A DNA stretch of 64,000 bases from Viridibacillus arvi (GTDB lineage Bacteria; Bacillota; Bacilli; Bacillales_A; Planococcaceae), in NCBI RefSeq assembly GCF_001274945.1, contig NZ_LILB01000001.1, positions 1,256,465 through 1,320,464 of the forward strand, given 5' to 3'. Both the position numbers and the translations under genes were made by a program. Shown in pieces: positions 18,083-26,060 of the stretch (positions are counted from its first letter, which is position 1; each line of letters begins with the position of its first letter). The notes under the pieces are model-generated. The model was not told where the DNA came from and did no database searches. It worked only from the letters and a program-made list of their open reading frames with translations.

Positions 18083-18298
18083 TTTTTCACCACCTTCATA
18101 ATTAATTTTTTCAATTTGAAGTTAAAATAATATGATGGATCACTATATTGAGTTAACCATATGGTTCACTTTTCCCCGAAGTATTATACCTAAACGAGTT
18201 GAAGCAATTAGACATACTCTAATCATCGTAATATCAGTTTATGTGCTATCTAGTAAATGCACCATTGTTCGCCACACTATGGAAAATAAAAAAGACAG

Positions 18299-18338
18299 TA
18301 AAAAACCCGACTCTCATAAGAGAGTCGGGTTTTTCTAC
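18299..18338 (-). terminator. Rho-independent terminator of the cold shock gene
   Basis: Near-perfect 14-base stem (AAAAACCCGACTCT at 18301-18314 with 18321-18334, six-base loop) directly downstream of the stop at 18351. Symmetric, so it could act on both strands. Confidence 0.9.
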
Positions 18339-18350
18339 TACTAGTTCAAA

Positions 18351-18551
18351 TTAAGCTTTTTGAACGTTAGCAGCTTGAGCGCCACGTGCGCCTTGCTCAA
18401 CGTCAAAAGTAACTTTTTGACCTTCGTCTAAAGATTTGAATCCTTCACTTTGGATTGCTGAGAAGTGTACGAATACGTCATCTCCGTTTTCGCGTTCGAT
18501 AAATCCAAATCCTTTTTCTGCGTTAAACCATTTTACTGTACCTTGTTCCAT
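18351..18551 (-). CDS. csp: Cold shock protein, CspA family
   Basis: 66 residues, the standard size. Both RNA-binding motifs are intact: RNP1 as KGFGFIE and RNP2 as DVFVHFSAI. It is a single-strand nucleic-acid chaperone that melts RNA structure in the cold and during growth. AGGAGGC lies before the ATG. A long untranslated leader upstream is expected for cold-regulated csp genes. Confidence 0.97.
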   Translation of the reverse strand: MEQGTVKWFNAEKGFGFIERENGDDVFVHFSAIQSEGFKSLDEGQKVTFDVEQGARGAQAANVQKA

Positions 18552-18720
18552 TATTGTTGCCTCCTAGTGTGATATCCACACATTGTATTACTATCCTTGT
18601 CCAAAGTGATGGTCCAGACGACAAGTCAAACTTATACTGCCCTTTGCACCGAACAAAAATAACTAACTTCATAATACCATGCACTTACGAGATATGCAAG
18701 CTTTGTAACGAATAAAAAAC
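18552..18720 (-). promoter_or_regulatory. Probable long 5' leader of the cold shock gene
   Basis: The 170 bases upstream of csp contain no reading frame but more G and C than the flanking AT-rich DNA, and several short complementary segments (for example GACTTGTCG and the GTGTGGATATCACAC palindrome just before the ribosome site). The latter could mask or expose the ribosome site with temperature, as in other csp leaders. This is inference from position and the short palindrome. I cannot fix the transcription start. Confidence 0.4.
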
Positions 18721-18981
18721 AAAAGAACAGAATTCCACATTACACTTTTTCTTTCAAATAGCTCAAAAACCTTGTCAAATAGGGCTTTTCATTCGAATTC
18801 AAAATATGATAATATTTAGAAAATAATTTAAAAAATGTATTTTTTATAAATATTTTCACAATATTTCATTTATTTGAAATGAAGATCTTACCCTTCTATT
18901 TAATGACGCCTAATTTGAAAACTTCTGCGAATATTTTGGATCATCTTAAGTTCTTTCAATCTTAGTATATCCATTTTTTAT
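18721..18981. other. AT-rich gap
   Basis: Very AT-rich sequence upstream of the csp leader. I see no gene, repeat or clear promoter here. Confidence 0.4.
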
Positions 18982-19095
18982 TTATTCAACCTCTTTTAAC
19001 ATTTTTTTAATATTAATAATGCGCTCATTCATTTCTGGTAGCATCTTCTGTTGAACTTATAGATTTTCGATTTCTCTTTGTAGCCGCACATCCAT
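18982..19095 (-). pseudogene. Possible decayed coding fragment
   Basis: On the minus strand 38 codons read MDVRLQREIENL, one stop, then VQQKMLPEMNERIINIKKM and on to a normal stop. The composition (amphipathic, charged helix across the stop) looks like the coiled-coil tail of a regulator, perhaps of MerR type. There is no ribosome site or N-terminal domain. It may be the remnant of a gene once present between csp and the ABC-F gene, or chance. Confidence 0.25.
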
Positions 19096-19142
19096 TGTAC
19101 TTTTTCACAGTATAGATGACGAACATCATTAGAATATAATAA

Positions 19143-19181
19143 AACCTCAAAAAGAAAACCTTTCACCCTTTTTGAGGTTCT
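19143..19181 (-). terminator. Terminator of the ABC-F gene
   Basis: AACCTCAAAAAG (19143-19154) pairs with CTTTTTGAGGTT (19168-19179), next to the stop at 19186; A-rich sequence on the left gives a weak U-tract. Confidence 0.75.
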
Positions 19182-19185
19182 ACTA

Positions 19186-20742
19186 TTATAATTTACGTTT
19201 TTCTTCTATGAGTCGTTGAAATTCATTTTCAAGTTCCTTTGTAGGCTCTATACTAAGTCGACCTAACACTTCAGATATCTTTAAATTTAATATTAATAAT
19301 TCGTTTTCCTTGTTATCAGGTGCTTTCGTTTTCTTTGTTTGCACTCTTTCTTTTATCGGCCCTTCAAATAATTGAAGTTTTCCCTTTTCAATTTTTAACT
19401 GTCGAGTAGAAATATTTTCTACAAAACGTCGATCATGAGATACAAAGATGATTGTTCCTTCGTATTCTTTTAGGAGCGATTCAAATGCTTCGACAGCATC
19501 TATATCAAGGAAATTCGTCGGTTCATCTAATATCAACGCATTTACATCGCTAACGAAAATTTTAGCAAGCGCTACTTTCACACGCTCACCTCCACTGAGT
19601 ACCCCAACTTTTTTATATACATCATCTCTATAAAAATGGAGTCTTGCCAGTACGGTTCTAATAAATGTCTCATCTTGTATCGATAGTTCACTGACATTTT
19701 CTAAAATAGTTTTTTCAACATTTAAAACGTTTAAGTTTTGACTAAAATAACCGAGTTTCACTGCAGGTGAAATGGTAATACCTTTTTCTTGATCAACGAT
19801 TTTCTTTAGCAATGTCGTTTTTCCACTACCATTATTACCGGTAATAGCGACCTTATCTCCGCCGCGTATTTGAAAACTACTTTTTCTCCAAAGCAATCGC
19901 TCTCCTACACGACCTTCAACATCTTCTACTCGTATTATGATTTTACCTTTCACTGTTTCAGCGTTTGGTAAATCCATTTTAATCGCAACTGGATTTTTTA
20001 CTTTCTCCACTTTTTCTAATTGCTCTAGTCTTGTTTCAATTGCTTTCGCTGTTTTTTGTAATTTCTTTTGTTTTTTCGCAAAATAGGGTTTTGTTTTAGA
20101 TGCTTCCAATTTACTTACTGATTTTGGTACTTTTGCTGCTCTCGCTGCTTTCTTTTCTTTTAAAACTAAGGCTTCCTCTAACTGTTTTTTCCTAGTTGTA
20201 TATTTTTCGTAGGATGCTTCTTGCTGTTTTATCTCAATTTTCTTTTGCTCAGTATAGTCGGAATAATTCCCTTTATATTCTTTTAATCTGCCGTCTTCGA
20301 GCTCCCAAATTTTCGTACAAACTGCATCTAGAAATGCACGGTCATGGGATACGATTAGTAATGCTCCACCTCTTTTTAGTAATTCTCCTTCAAGCCACTC
20401 CACGTGATGCGTGTCTAAATGCGTTGTAGGTTCATCAGTTATTAGTAGACGGGTCCCCTTTGCTAGTGCGCCTTGTATATATGCCTTTGTAACTTCCCCA
20501 CCACTCTTAGCAGATGTCGATTCCTTTAACTGTGGTACAAGTTCTAACGGACTATAAGCTTTCACATATCCGCTCTCGGGTTCTTTCAATCCCGCTAAAA
20601 CTTCAAGCAATGTCGTTTTTCCAGAGCCATTTTTACCGATTAAACCAATACGGTCATAGTCATTGATTTGTAACTTTTCAATATTTAAAACTTCTCTATC
20701 CTTAATTGAATACTGCAATTCATTTGCTTCTAATAACATCAT
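19186..20742 (-). CDS. ABC-F ribosome protection ATPase, Vga/VmlR-like
   Basis: 518 residues with two ABC ATPase domains and no membrane part. Domain 1 (about 1-170): Walker A GLIGKNGSGKTT, Walker B LLITDEPTTHLD. A basic linker of about 100 residues rich in K/E follows (YEKYTTRKKQLEEAL, then SVSKLEASKTKPYFAKKQKK). Domain 2 has GNNGSGKTT, LSGGERVK and LILDEPTNFLD, then a charged C-terminal tail. The first domain is short and has SGGE rather than the full LSGGQ. This layout fits the antibiotic-resistance ABC-F proteins (Vga, VmlR, Lsa), which enter the ribosomal E site and dislodge lincosamide, streptogramin A and pleuromutilin drugs. The attenuator upstream strongly supports that role. Which drugs it acts on cannot be read from sequence. 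Confidence 0.85.
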   Translation of the reverse strand: MMLLEANELQYSIKDREVLNIEKLQINDYDRIGLIGKNGSGKTTLLEVLAGLKEPESGYVKAYSPLELVPQLKESTSAKSGGEVTKAYIQGALAKGTRLLITDEPTTHLDTHHVEWLEGELLKRGGALLIVSHDRAFLDAVCTKIWELEDGRLKEYKGNYSDYTEQKKIEIKQQEASYEKYTTRKKQLEEALVLKEKKAARAAKVPKSVSKLEASKTKPYFAKKQKKLQKTAKAIETRLEQLEKVEKVKNPVAIKMDLPNAETVKGKIIIRVEDVEGRVGERLLWRKSSFQIRGGDKVAITGNNGSGKTTLLKKIVDQEKGITISPAVKLGYFSQNLNVLNVEKTILENVSELSIQDETFIRTVLARLHFYRDDVYKKVGVLSGGERVKVALAKIFVSDVNALILDEPTNFLDIDAVEAFESLLKEYEGTIIFVSHDRRFVENISTRQLKIEKGKLQLFEGPIKERVQTKKTKAPDNKENELLILNLKISEVLGRLSIEPTKELENEFQRLIEEKRKL

Positions 20743-20766
20743 AAAAAATCTCTCCCCTCATGTATC

Positions 20767-20871
20767 GGGGCAAAAAAATGCCCCCTATTACAATCAGAAT
20801 AGGAGGCATGGGTGCACAGCAAAAAGAGGCATCTCTTTATTGTCCAACACATGAATAACAATCCTATTCTG
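20767..20871 (-). promoter_or_regulatory. Transcription attenuator of the ABC-F gene (terminator/antiterminator pair)
   Basis: On the minus strand a Rho-independent terminator (arms 20798-20809 and 20778-20789, twelve-base stem with one mismatch, then seven T at 20772-20778) lies about 30 bases before the ABC-F start. Its 5' arm can instead pair with an upstream segment: CAGAATAGGA on the plus strand at 20795-20804 is perfectly complementary to TCCTATTCTG at 20862-20871. That alternative pairing destroys the terminator. This is the arrangement of ribosome-mediated attenuators ahead of Vga/VmlR/lmo0919-type genes, where drug-stalled ribosomes on a leader peptide allow read-through. Confidence 0.85.
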
Positions 20872-20959
20872 AAAACACTGGAATGAAGGCATTTTGAAAA
20901 AACAGAGTATTTCATCTGATTTAAAATACAATTCATTCTTAGCTTTCGAAAAAATAGGA

Positions 20960-20971
20960 TTAGTACTTCAT
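20960..20971 (-). CDS. Leader peptide uORF (Met-Lys-Tyr)
   Basis: A three-codon reading frame (ATG AAG TAC TAA) on the minus strand, preceded by AAGGGTGACC at 20980-20989, a strong ribosome site at eight-base spacing. It lies about 90 bases upstream of the antiterminator arm and 215 before the ABC-F start. Three-codon uORFs with strong ribosome sites are known in attenuators of ABC-F resistance genes. A ribosome held here by an antibiotic would change folding downstream. The peptide itself needs no function. Confidence 0.65.
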   Translation of the reverse strand: MKY

Positions 20972-21006
20972 GTAATTGGGTCACCCTTTCGTTTTTAGTT
21001 ATATTT

Positions 21007-21035
21007 ACTATACAAAATTCAGCTTATATTGTCTA
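21007..21035 (-). promoter_or_regulatory. Promoter of the ABC-F leader transcript
   Basis: On the minus strand TAGACA (21030-21035), a 17-base spacer and TATAGT (21007-21012), both close to the sigma-A consensus. A start near 21000 puts the MKY leader frame about 30 bases into the transcript and the terminator about 220 bases in. Confidence 0.65.
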
Positions 21036-21045
21036 TTCTAAGTTA

Positions 21046-22269
21046 CTAGAAATAATCGATAAAACTTGGTACCGCATTTGGTAAAATCGCTTCAAGTAAG
21101 TCAACAGATGCAGCATCACCTTTTAATCTTTCTATACTATGCAAATACGTTGGACGTTTATACCCTAAGAACATCGTGACAAACGTTTGAATCGTCATTT
21201 GTACAGTATTTGACTCAAGCTCATTACTCACCTTTTCGATCGTTACTTCTCCAGATTGAACAGTAATTTCAAATGTTCCATGGTTCCATTCTAGGAGGGT
21301 GTCCGTTAAAGCTATACGAATGTGGAAGTTCGATCTTGCAAAAGGAAAACGCTCAAGAAACTTTTGGACATCAATAATTCTTGCCATGAAGTATGGGGAA
21401 ACATTTTGCTTGATTTCACTATCCTCCATTAAGAAAGCTATAGCATCATTGCCAGAAGTTTTGCCATAGACATGATAAATCATCGAACGATGGGCGTGTA
21501 CAAAGTTCCACAATGCTTTACGGGCGACTTCCTTCAAATATACAAGCTCATCAATATAAAAATCCTCTTCCATAATGCGATAGAACATATATCCAAGCGC
21601 TAAACCGTCATCATCATAATACACGGCAGCTTGTAATTTCGTATCGCTACCTTCAAATTTCTCTTCCCAATACGATTCTTGGAATTTCTCATTCCAAGCT
21701 ATAGCATTTCTTTTCATCGCACCATGCGTATTTCGAGCATACCTGTTGTATACATCACGTAGATCTGAAAAGTCATCCTTCATACGTCTAACTTGCCCAG
21801 GAATATTTCTATAAAAAGGTAGTTGCGTATCTTTCACTTGATATTCTAGAATGTCGCTCATAATTTCAAATCCCTTTTTACGATAATAAGGAATGGAATA
21901 AGGGAATAGGTAGGCTATATAACGCCCTTCTTTACGCATCCTTTTCATACTCTCAACCATTAGTGTATGCATCAAACCATGGCTTGAATATTCCGGATAA
22001 GTACCAACTGCTGTCATGCCACTCATATCATAAATTGTTCCATGTATATTCACTTGAAATGGTAAATTTAATACTTGTGCAACAAGTTGCTCTCGATCAA
22101 ACCAACCAAGAGCTAGTCCCTCATCGAACTGTTTACTTTTAGCATTTACAAATAATCGATCCTTATTAATAGATAAGGAAATTTGAAACACATAGTTTAA
22201 TAATTCAATCGACTGACCAATTTCGGATTGTGGAATTTCCCGCATTACTAATTCTTTGGATCTTCCCAT
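21046..22269 (-). CDS. Eis-like GNAT acetyltransferase
   Basis: 407 residues in the three-part Eis layout: an N-terminal GNAT domain with the acetyl-CoA motif (MTAVGTYPEYSSHGLMHTLM, residues about 84-103), a second, divergent GNAT-like region (about 160-290), and a C-terminal sterol-carrier-like domain (about 300-407) ending in IDYF. Eis proteins form hexamers and use the C-terminal carboxylate in catalysis; mycobacterial Eis acetylates aminoglycosides at several positions, and Bacillus homologues do so in vitro. The native substrate is unknown. It sits directly upstream of the ABC-F gene on the same strand but is separated by that gene's own promoter. Confidence 0.85.
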   Translation of the reverse strand: MGRSKELVMREIPQSEIGQSIELLNYVFQISLSINKDRLFVNAKSKQFDEGLALGWFDREQLVAQVLNLPFQVNIHGTIYDMSGMTAVGTYPEYSSHGLMHTLMVESMKRMRKEGRYIAYLFPYSIPYYRKKGFEIMSDILEYQVKDTQLPFYRNIPGQVRRMKDDFSDLRDVYNRYARNTHGAMKRNAIAWNEKFQESYWEEKFEGSDTKLQAAVYYDDDGLALGYMFYRIMEEDFYIDELVYLKEVARKALWNFVHAHRSMIYHVYGKTSGNDAIAFLMEDSEIKQNVSPYFMARIIDVQKFLERFPFARSNFHIRIALTDTLLEWNHGTFEITVQSGEVTIEKVSNELESNTVQMTIQTFVTMFLGYKRPTYLHSIERLKGDAASVDLLEAILPNAVPSFIDYF

Positions 22270-22389
22270 TTAAAAGCCCCCTTATCTCTTTAATTCTTAT
22301 TAAAAATATAACCAAGTTTTCTTCATTTTGTACTAATTTTCATATTATATTATGTTAAACTAGGAAAAATCCTTAAATGAGGAATTTTC

Positions 22390-22824
22390 TTGAAATGCAA
22401 ACAGATTATTGCTTTCTTGATTTTCATTTGTTTTATGACCTTACCTAATCATTCCTCTGCTACTAAATGGGTATATTCACTCGTTACTTGGGATGGCTAC
22501 GTTTATGAAGTAACGGATGAACTTATCACTGAAATAGACAAAGAAATTGGACATGTCACGAGTTATTCAGATATGGAACAACTTAGTGGAAACTTTTCGA
22601 ATACTTATAAAAAAGGAACTAAGTACTTCTCTATTAAAGGGATAAGTACAGAGCAAGCAATTGCTGTTCAAGTAAAGGATGACCAGTTTTTGAAGGCATT
22701 AATGAGGCATGAACAACAGTCCACTGTACTCGACACGTTACAGAACAAGCTCTTTTTCCCTTTCGTCGCTGGAATTATTATTTTGATATTGATGACCATC
22801 GTTATTATAAAACGCTTCAAATAA
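22390..22824 (+). CDS. Secreted/membrane protein with signal peptide and C-terminal anchor
   Basis: 144 residues. A signal peptide (about 1-24, cut near SSA-TK), an extracellular domain of about 90 residues beginning KWVYSLVTWDGYVYEVTDE, then a C-terminal transmembrane helix (about 121-140) with a basic tail, so a type I topology. I do not recognise the domain. The start is TTG at 22390 with GAGGAAT upstream. Divergent from the Eis-like gene and convergent with the CPBP gene. Confidence 0.6.
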   Translation: MKCKQIIAFLIFICFMTLPNHSSATKWVYSLVTWDGYVYEVTDELITEIDKEIGHVTSYSDMEQLSGNFSNTYKKGTKYFSIKGISTEQAIAVQVKDDQFLKALMRHEQQSTVLDTLQNKLFFPFVAGIIILILMTIVIIKRFK

Positions 22825-22862
22825 AAATGCCAAGAGCTACACATTGTAGTCTTGGCATTTCA
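22825..22862. terminator. Bidirectional terminator
   Basis: AAATGCCAAGA (22825-22835) pairs with TCTTGGCATTT (22850-22860), with extra CTAC/GTAG pairs inside the stem. It lies between two convergent genes. Confidence 0.85.
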
Positions 22863-22863
22863 T

Positions 22864-23607
22864 TTATTTGGTTAAAGATCCTAAAGGAACTGAAGAATAT
22901 GTTTTCCCCTTATTCTTTACTCGTTTCCATAGGAAAATTGAATATACTAATAATACGAAAAAGATGATATATGCTGAAGTGATCGAGCTTTCGACATTTC
23001 CCATAAAGTTGAAAAAGTTATTAAAGCCGTGGAACAACATCGTAATGATAATCGACTGCCCATCCATTACAAGCAACGCTAACACTAATCCTACAACAAG
23101 TGCATACAAAATTTGAATAATCGTATCTTCAACTGATTGGCCACCTAATAACTGTAATGAGTGTGTCACACCGAAAAGAATACTTGAAATCCAAACTGCT
23201 GTAAAAGTACCCTTTGCTGATAATATTCGCAACATCATTCCTCTAAAAACTGTTTCTTCGATAAAAGCGACGATTAATAACTGCATAAGAAACATAGCAA
23301 TTAGGTTAGGAACAGATTCAAAATTTAAACCGTTAGTGCTAAATAGAATGATACACAATACGAGAATAAGTGGAACATATAGTAGTAGACTTTCTTTATT
23401 AAATTGAACTTTCATAAAGAAGTATTGACGCCATTTCTTTTTGAATGATATATATAGGAAAAGAATGATTGCTAATGGAGCCAGCATAACAAATTGTAAA
23501 TATGGACTGGTGGGTTCTGTAATCGTTACAAAGGCGCCATTTAACGTATAGAAGAACATTAATAGTAATTCCAAACCAACAATTTTAAAGACGATTTTTT
23601 TATTCAT
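22864..23607 (-). CDS. CPBP (Abi) family intramembrane metalloprotease
   Basis: 247 residues, about seven to eight transmembrane helices. The family motifs are present: EETVFRGMML (EExxxR, residues about 117-126), FGVTHSLQ (FxxxH) and the last motif as FHGFNNFFNF. The glutamate pair and the two histidines form the zinc or catalytic site in Rce1-like proteases. In Firmicutes such proteins often confer self-immunity to bacteriocins or process membrane peptides. No bacteriocin gene is adjacent, so the substrate is open. Confidence 0.88.
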   Translation of the reverse strand: MNKKIVFKIVGLELLLMFFYTLNGAFVTITEPTSPYLQFVMLAPLAIILFLYISFKKKWRQYFFMKVQFNKESLLLYVPLILVLCIILFSTNGLNFESVPNLIAMFLMQLLIVAFIEETVFRGMMLRILSAKGTFTAVWISSILFGVTHSLQLLGGQSVEDTIIQILYALVVGLVLALLVMDGQSIIITMLFHGFNNFFNFMGNVESSITSAYIIFFVLLVYSIFLWKRVKNKGKTYSSVPLGSLTK

Positions 23608-23761
23608 ATCGCTATTTCCCTTCTCGGCTAAATTTCCTCAATCCGTTCATCTTATGATAATAGATTGCCAGAGTATACGTTTCTAAGACGAACCTTCTAG
23701 ATTTCCTTATATCAACATTTACTACTTATGTTTTTTCATTTCTTATACATTTAGTAATCGA

Positions 23762-24454
23762 CTATTCTCTTTTTAAATCTACTCTATTCAATAATAAATA
23801 CGTACATGCCCATAAAACGATGGAAACAATCAATAACCAGCCAAAAGAAGCAAGAGCTTGCTCGCTATATACTCTTTCGAAGAAATCAAACAAGTTGCTG
23901 CGAATAAAAGGTAATGAGGTTGCTAAAATTAACACCACTATGACACTAATTGGCCCTACTAATCCCCATTTGTAATACAATGCACCACTCAGCATTGCTG
24001 CGCTACTAACTAAAATTCCGACACAGAAATCGATCCACATATTAGTAACAATTAATGAGTGATCCGTAAAAATGCTACTCCAACTAAAGATATTAAAGTG
24101 TTCGATGCTAAACGAAGTTAATATTTGATTTACAGAGACTAAAATGATGATGTTAATAAGCGCCATCACAATAACATTTTGAACACGACTCAAAATACTT
24201 GCTGTCATAAACTCGCCCCGTGTTAAACCAAAATGGATACAATAATTAAAATTTTTACCTATTAATACATAGCTAGAGATTGCCATAAAAATGTAAATTG
24301 CCACACTGTTTGTAAATTGTGTTGTAAAATCATTTACAGTTACTGTAAGAACAAGACTAAGTGTTAGAAATAATAATAAGAATCCCCAGAAGATACTTTG
24401 TGTTTTTATGTTTCTTACTTCCAATATACTTTTAGCTGAAAGTATCCGATTCAT
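23762..24454 (-). CDS. ABC transporter permease of a GntR-ABC operon
   Basis: 230 residues with about six transmembrane helices and few charged residues, as in ABC-2-like permeases. Its start overlaps the stop of the ATPase gene by four bases (ATGA), so the two proteins are coupled. The whole unit (GntR regulator, ATPase, permease) resembles the YtrABC/YtrGABCDEF type in Bacillus, which answers cell-wall antibiotics. No other permease gene follows. Confidence 0.8.
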   Translation of the reverse strand: MNRILSAKSILEVRNIKTQSIFWGFLLLFLTLSLVLTVTVNDFTTQFTNSVAIYIFMAISSYVLIGKNFNYCIHFGLTRGEFMTASILSRVQNVIVMALINIIILVSVNQILTSFSIEHFNIFSWSSIFTDHSLIVTNMWIDFCVGILVSSAAMLSGALYYKWGLVGPISVIVVLILATSLPFIRSNLFDFFERVYSEQALASFGWLLIVSIVLWACTYLLLNRVDLKRE

Positions 24455-25326
24455 AGTATTTGTTCCCCTTTCTCAGTTACATGAACAATAATGTCCTGCA
24501 TATTCAACGCATTTCTCTTACAGTTTTCTGGCATTACATGTTCTTTTTCCGATTGATCGAAGACAATAATTTCTCCATTCCCCATAAAATGCTTTTCTTC
24601 CAAAATGGTGAATTTATTTTTTATTTCCTCGATTTCTTTAGTCGGACCTGTAATCGCATAAACTTTCTCTTTCAGCTCATCCGTTTGGATATCTAAAAGT
24701 AGTCTGCCTTTATTAATAACGTATACTTTTTGAAATAAGGAACTTACTTCGTCAATTAAGTGCGTTGAGAAAATAATTGTGCGCGGAACCTCTATATAAT
24801 CATTAAGAAGATATTGATAAAATTTCTTTCGTGCATTCGCATCCATACCGATGTAAGGCTCATCGAAAATAGTTATTTCACATCGACTTGAAATACCTAC
24901 CATCACGCCGACTGCGGATTCCATCCCTTTTGACAGTTCCTTAATCTTCTTCGTACGATCTAAATCGAATAGTTCTAAAAGAGATTCAGCCACTTCCTGA
25001 TTCCAGTTCGGATAAAAATTCCTACATAACTTAAGTAACTTAGAAATTTTCATATCAACAGGGAAGTTATTACCTTCTTGAATAAAACAAACCTTCGCTA
25101 ATACTTTTTTGTTATTAAACGGTTTTTGATCATTTACATATACTTGACCTGAAGTCGACGACCACTCACCAGCGATGATTTTCATCAGTGATGTTTTGCC
25201 AGAGCCATTTTTACCTAAAAAACCAACAATTTGATTTTCTTCAAAATCAAAATTTAAATTATCTAAAATCATGTGATTTTTTATTTTCTTTGAGACATTT
25301 TTCATTTGAACAACAGTCATTTTCAT
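24451..25326 (-). CDS. ABC transporter ATPase of a GntR-ABC operon
   Basis: 291 residues. Walker A is GFLGKNGSGKTS (about 35-46), the signature region is ELSKGMESAVG (LSxGM, a form common in the YtrB/YhcH type), Walker B is ITIFDEPYIGMD and the switch His is in IIFSTHLIDE. The C-terminal 80 residues form a separate regulatory extension. Overlaps both neighbours by four bases. Together with the permease it would move an antibiotic or lipid-like substrate; direction is not evident from sequence. Confidence 0.88.
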   Translation of the reverse strand: MKMTVVQMKNVSKKIKNHMILDNLNFDFEENQIVGFLGKNGSGKTSLMKIIAGEWSSTSGQVYVNDQKPFNNKKVLAKVCFIQEGNNFPVDMKISKLLKLCRNFYPNWNQEVAESLLELFDLDRTKKIKELSKGMESAVGVMVGISSRCEITIFDEPYIGMDANARKKFYQYLLNDYIEVPRTIIFSTHLIDEVSSLFQKVYVINKGRLLLDIQTDELKEKVYAITGPTKEIEEIKNKFTILEEKHFMGNGEIIVFDQSEKEHVMPENCKRNALNMQDIIVHVTEKGEQIL

Positions 25327-25688
25327 TCCCCCTGTTTATCAATAAGTTTCTTTACCTCATCAATCGAAATCCCTAGACGTCTCGCTTCTTCTAATAATGG
25401 CTTTAAAAAAACATGGGTAAATTCATTCTTTCGTTGTTGTAAAATTTTCCTAGTAGCCCCTTCTTTTACAAACATACCTATTCCCCTTCGCTTATATAAA
25501 ATCTCATCCTCAACTAGTATATTTAACCCTTTCCTCGCGGTCGCTGGGTTTATCTGATAAAATTCCGCAATTTCATTTGTGGAAGGTACTTGCTGTCCTT
25601 CTAAAATATTGTTATTCAATATTTCATTAGAAATGATTTCTGCCACTTGTTGAAAAATTGGTACTTCACTGTTTACATCTAATTTCAA
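25323..25688 (-). CDS. GntR-family transcriptional regulator, YtrA subfamily
   Basis: 121 residues. A winged-helix DNA-binding domain (residues about 8-75) with the GntR helix-turn-helix VPSTNEIAEFYQINPATARK, then only about 45 residues and no ligand-binding domain. This short form is the YtrA subfamily, which represses the ABC operon it heads. An 8-4-8 palindrome 40 bases upstream is its probable operator. Confidence 0.92.
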   Translation of the reverse strand: MKLDVNSEVPIFQQVAEIISNEILNNNILEGQQVPSTNEIAEFYQINPATARKGLNILVEDEILYKRRGIGMFVKEGATRKILQQRKNEFTHVFLKPLLEEARRLGISIDEVKKLIDKQGE

Positions 25689-25727
25689 AGTATCTCCCCC
25701 TCTTGTGAGTTGAATTTAGTTAGTCGG

Positions 25728-25747
25728 TTAGTTACTTGTGTAACTAA
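25728..25747. promoter_or_regulatory. Palindromic operator of the GntR-ABC operon
   Basis: A perfect 8-bp inverted repeat with a four-base spacer: TTAGTTAC, TTGT, GTAACTAA. A further TTAGTTAG at 25717-25724 extends it. It lies 40 bases upstream of the GntR gene in the promoter region, which suggests autorepression. Confidence 0.7.
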
Positions 25748-25897
25748 CTATATAACAACATGAAATTAATGTCAATAAATAAATTTAATGTAAATAAATC
25801 AACTAACAACAAAGTTAATTACAATCAGCAAGTTCCATAAACTGGTTGAACTGAAGTGCCGTACTTTATTTAGAAAACAAAAAACGGGTGGGATAAA

Positions 25898-26008
25898 ATA
25901 GATAGACAAAAATTTGTAGATACGGATATGTAAGAAGCAATTGAAGGAAAGCTTGAAGTCGTTAATCATCAAACAGCTGCTCATTGGGCTACAGATTGTG
26001 CTGAATAA
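25898..26008 (+). pseudogene. Remnant of an Imm-5-like putative immunity protein
   Basis: On the plus strand the frame reads DRQKFVDTDM, a stop at 25931, then EAIEGKLEVVNHQTAAHWA and TDCAE before another stop. I recall the AHWAADCAEHVL pattern from small putative immunity proteins (Imm-5-like) of Firmicutes. Here only the first 35 or so residues remain, with no start codon and two in-frame stops, so the gene is broken. It follows that an effector/immunity pair, or a stray immunity gene, was once nearby. Confidence 0.45.
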
Positions 26009-26013
26009 ATAAA

Positions 26014-26060
26014 ACAAAGTCCAAAGAGAAATTGCCTGTTCTCTCCGGACTTTTAATTTT
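26014..26060. terminator. Terminator at the end of the exopolysaccharide operon
   Basis: AAAGTCC (26016-26022) pairs with GGACTTT (26046-26052), with AGAGAA/TTCTCT inside. T-rich on the right and A-rich on the left, directly at the stop of the deacetylase gene. Confidence 0.75.

Noticed and set aside
20767-20784. Small GGGGCA/TGCCCC hairpin overlapping the ABC-F terminator
   Set aside because: It shares bases with the terminator's 3' arm and may be an alternative fold, but on its own it is too short to call a separate element.
20739-20984. 81-codon frame upstream of the ABC-F gene
   Set aside because: It spans the attenuator hairpins and has a composition unlike a real protein. The three-codon MKY frame with a strong ribosome site is the better leader peptide.
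25799-26017. 72-codon minus-strand frame near the GntR operon
   Set aside because: It is antisense to the Imm-5-like remnant and has no ribosome site; the plus-strand reading is the meaningful one.
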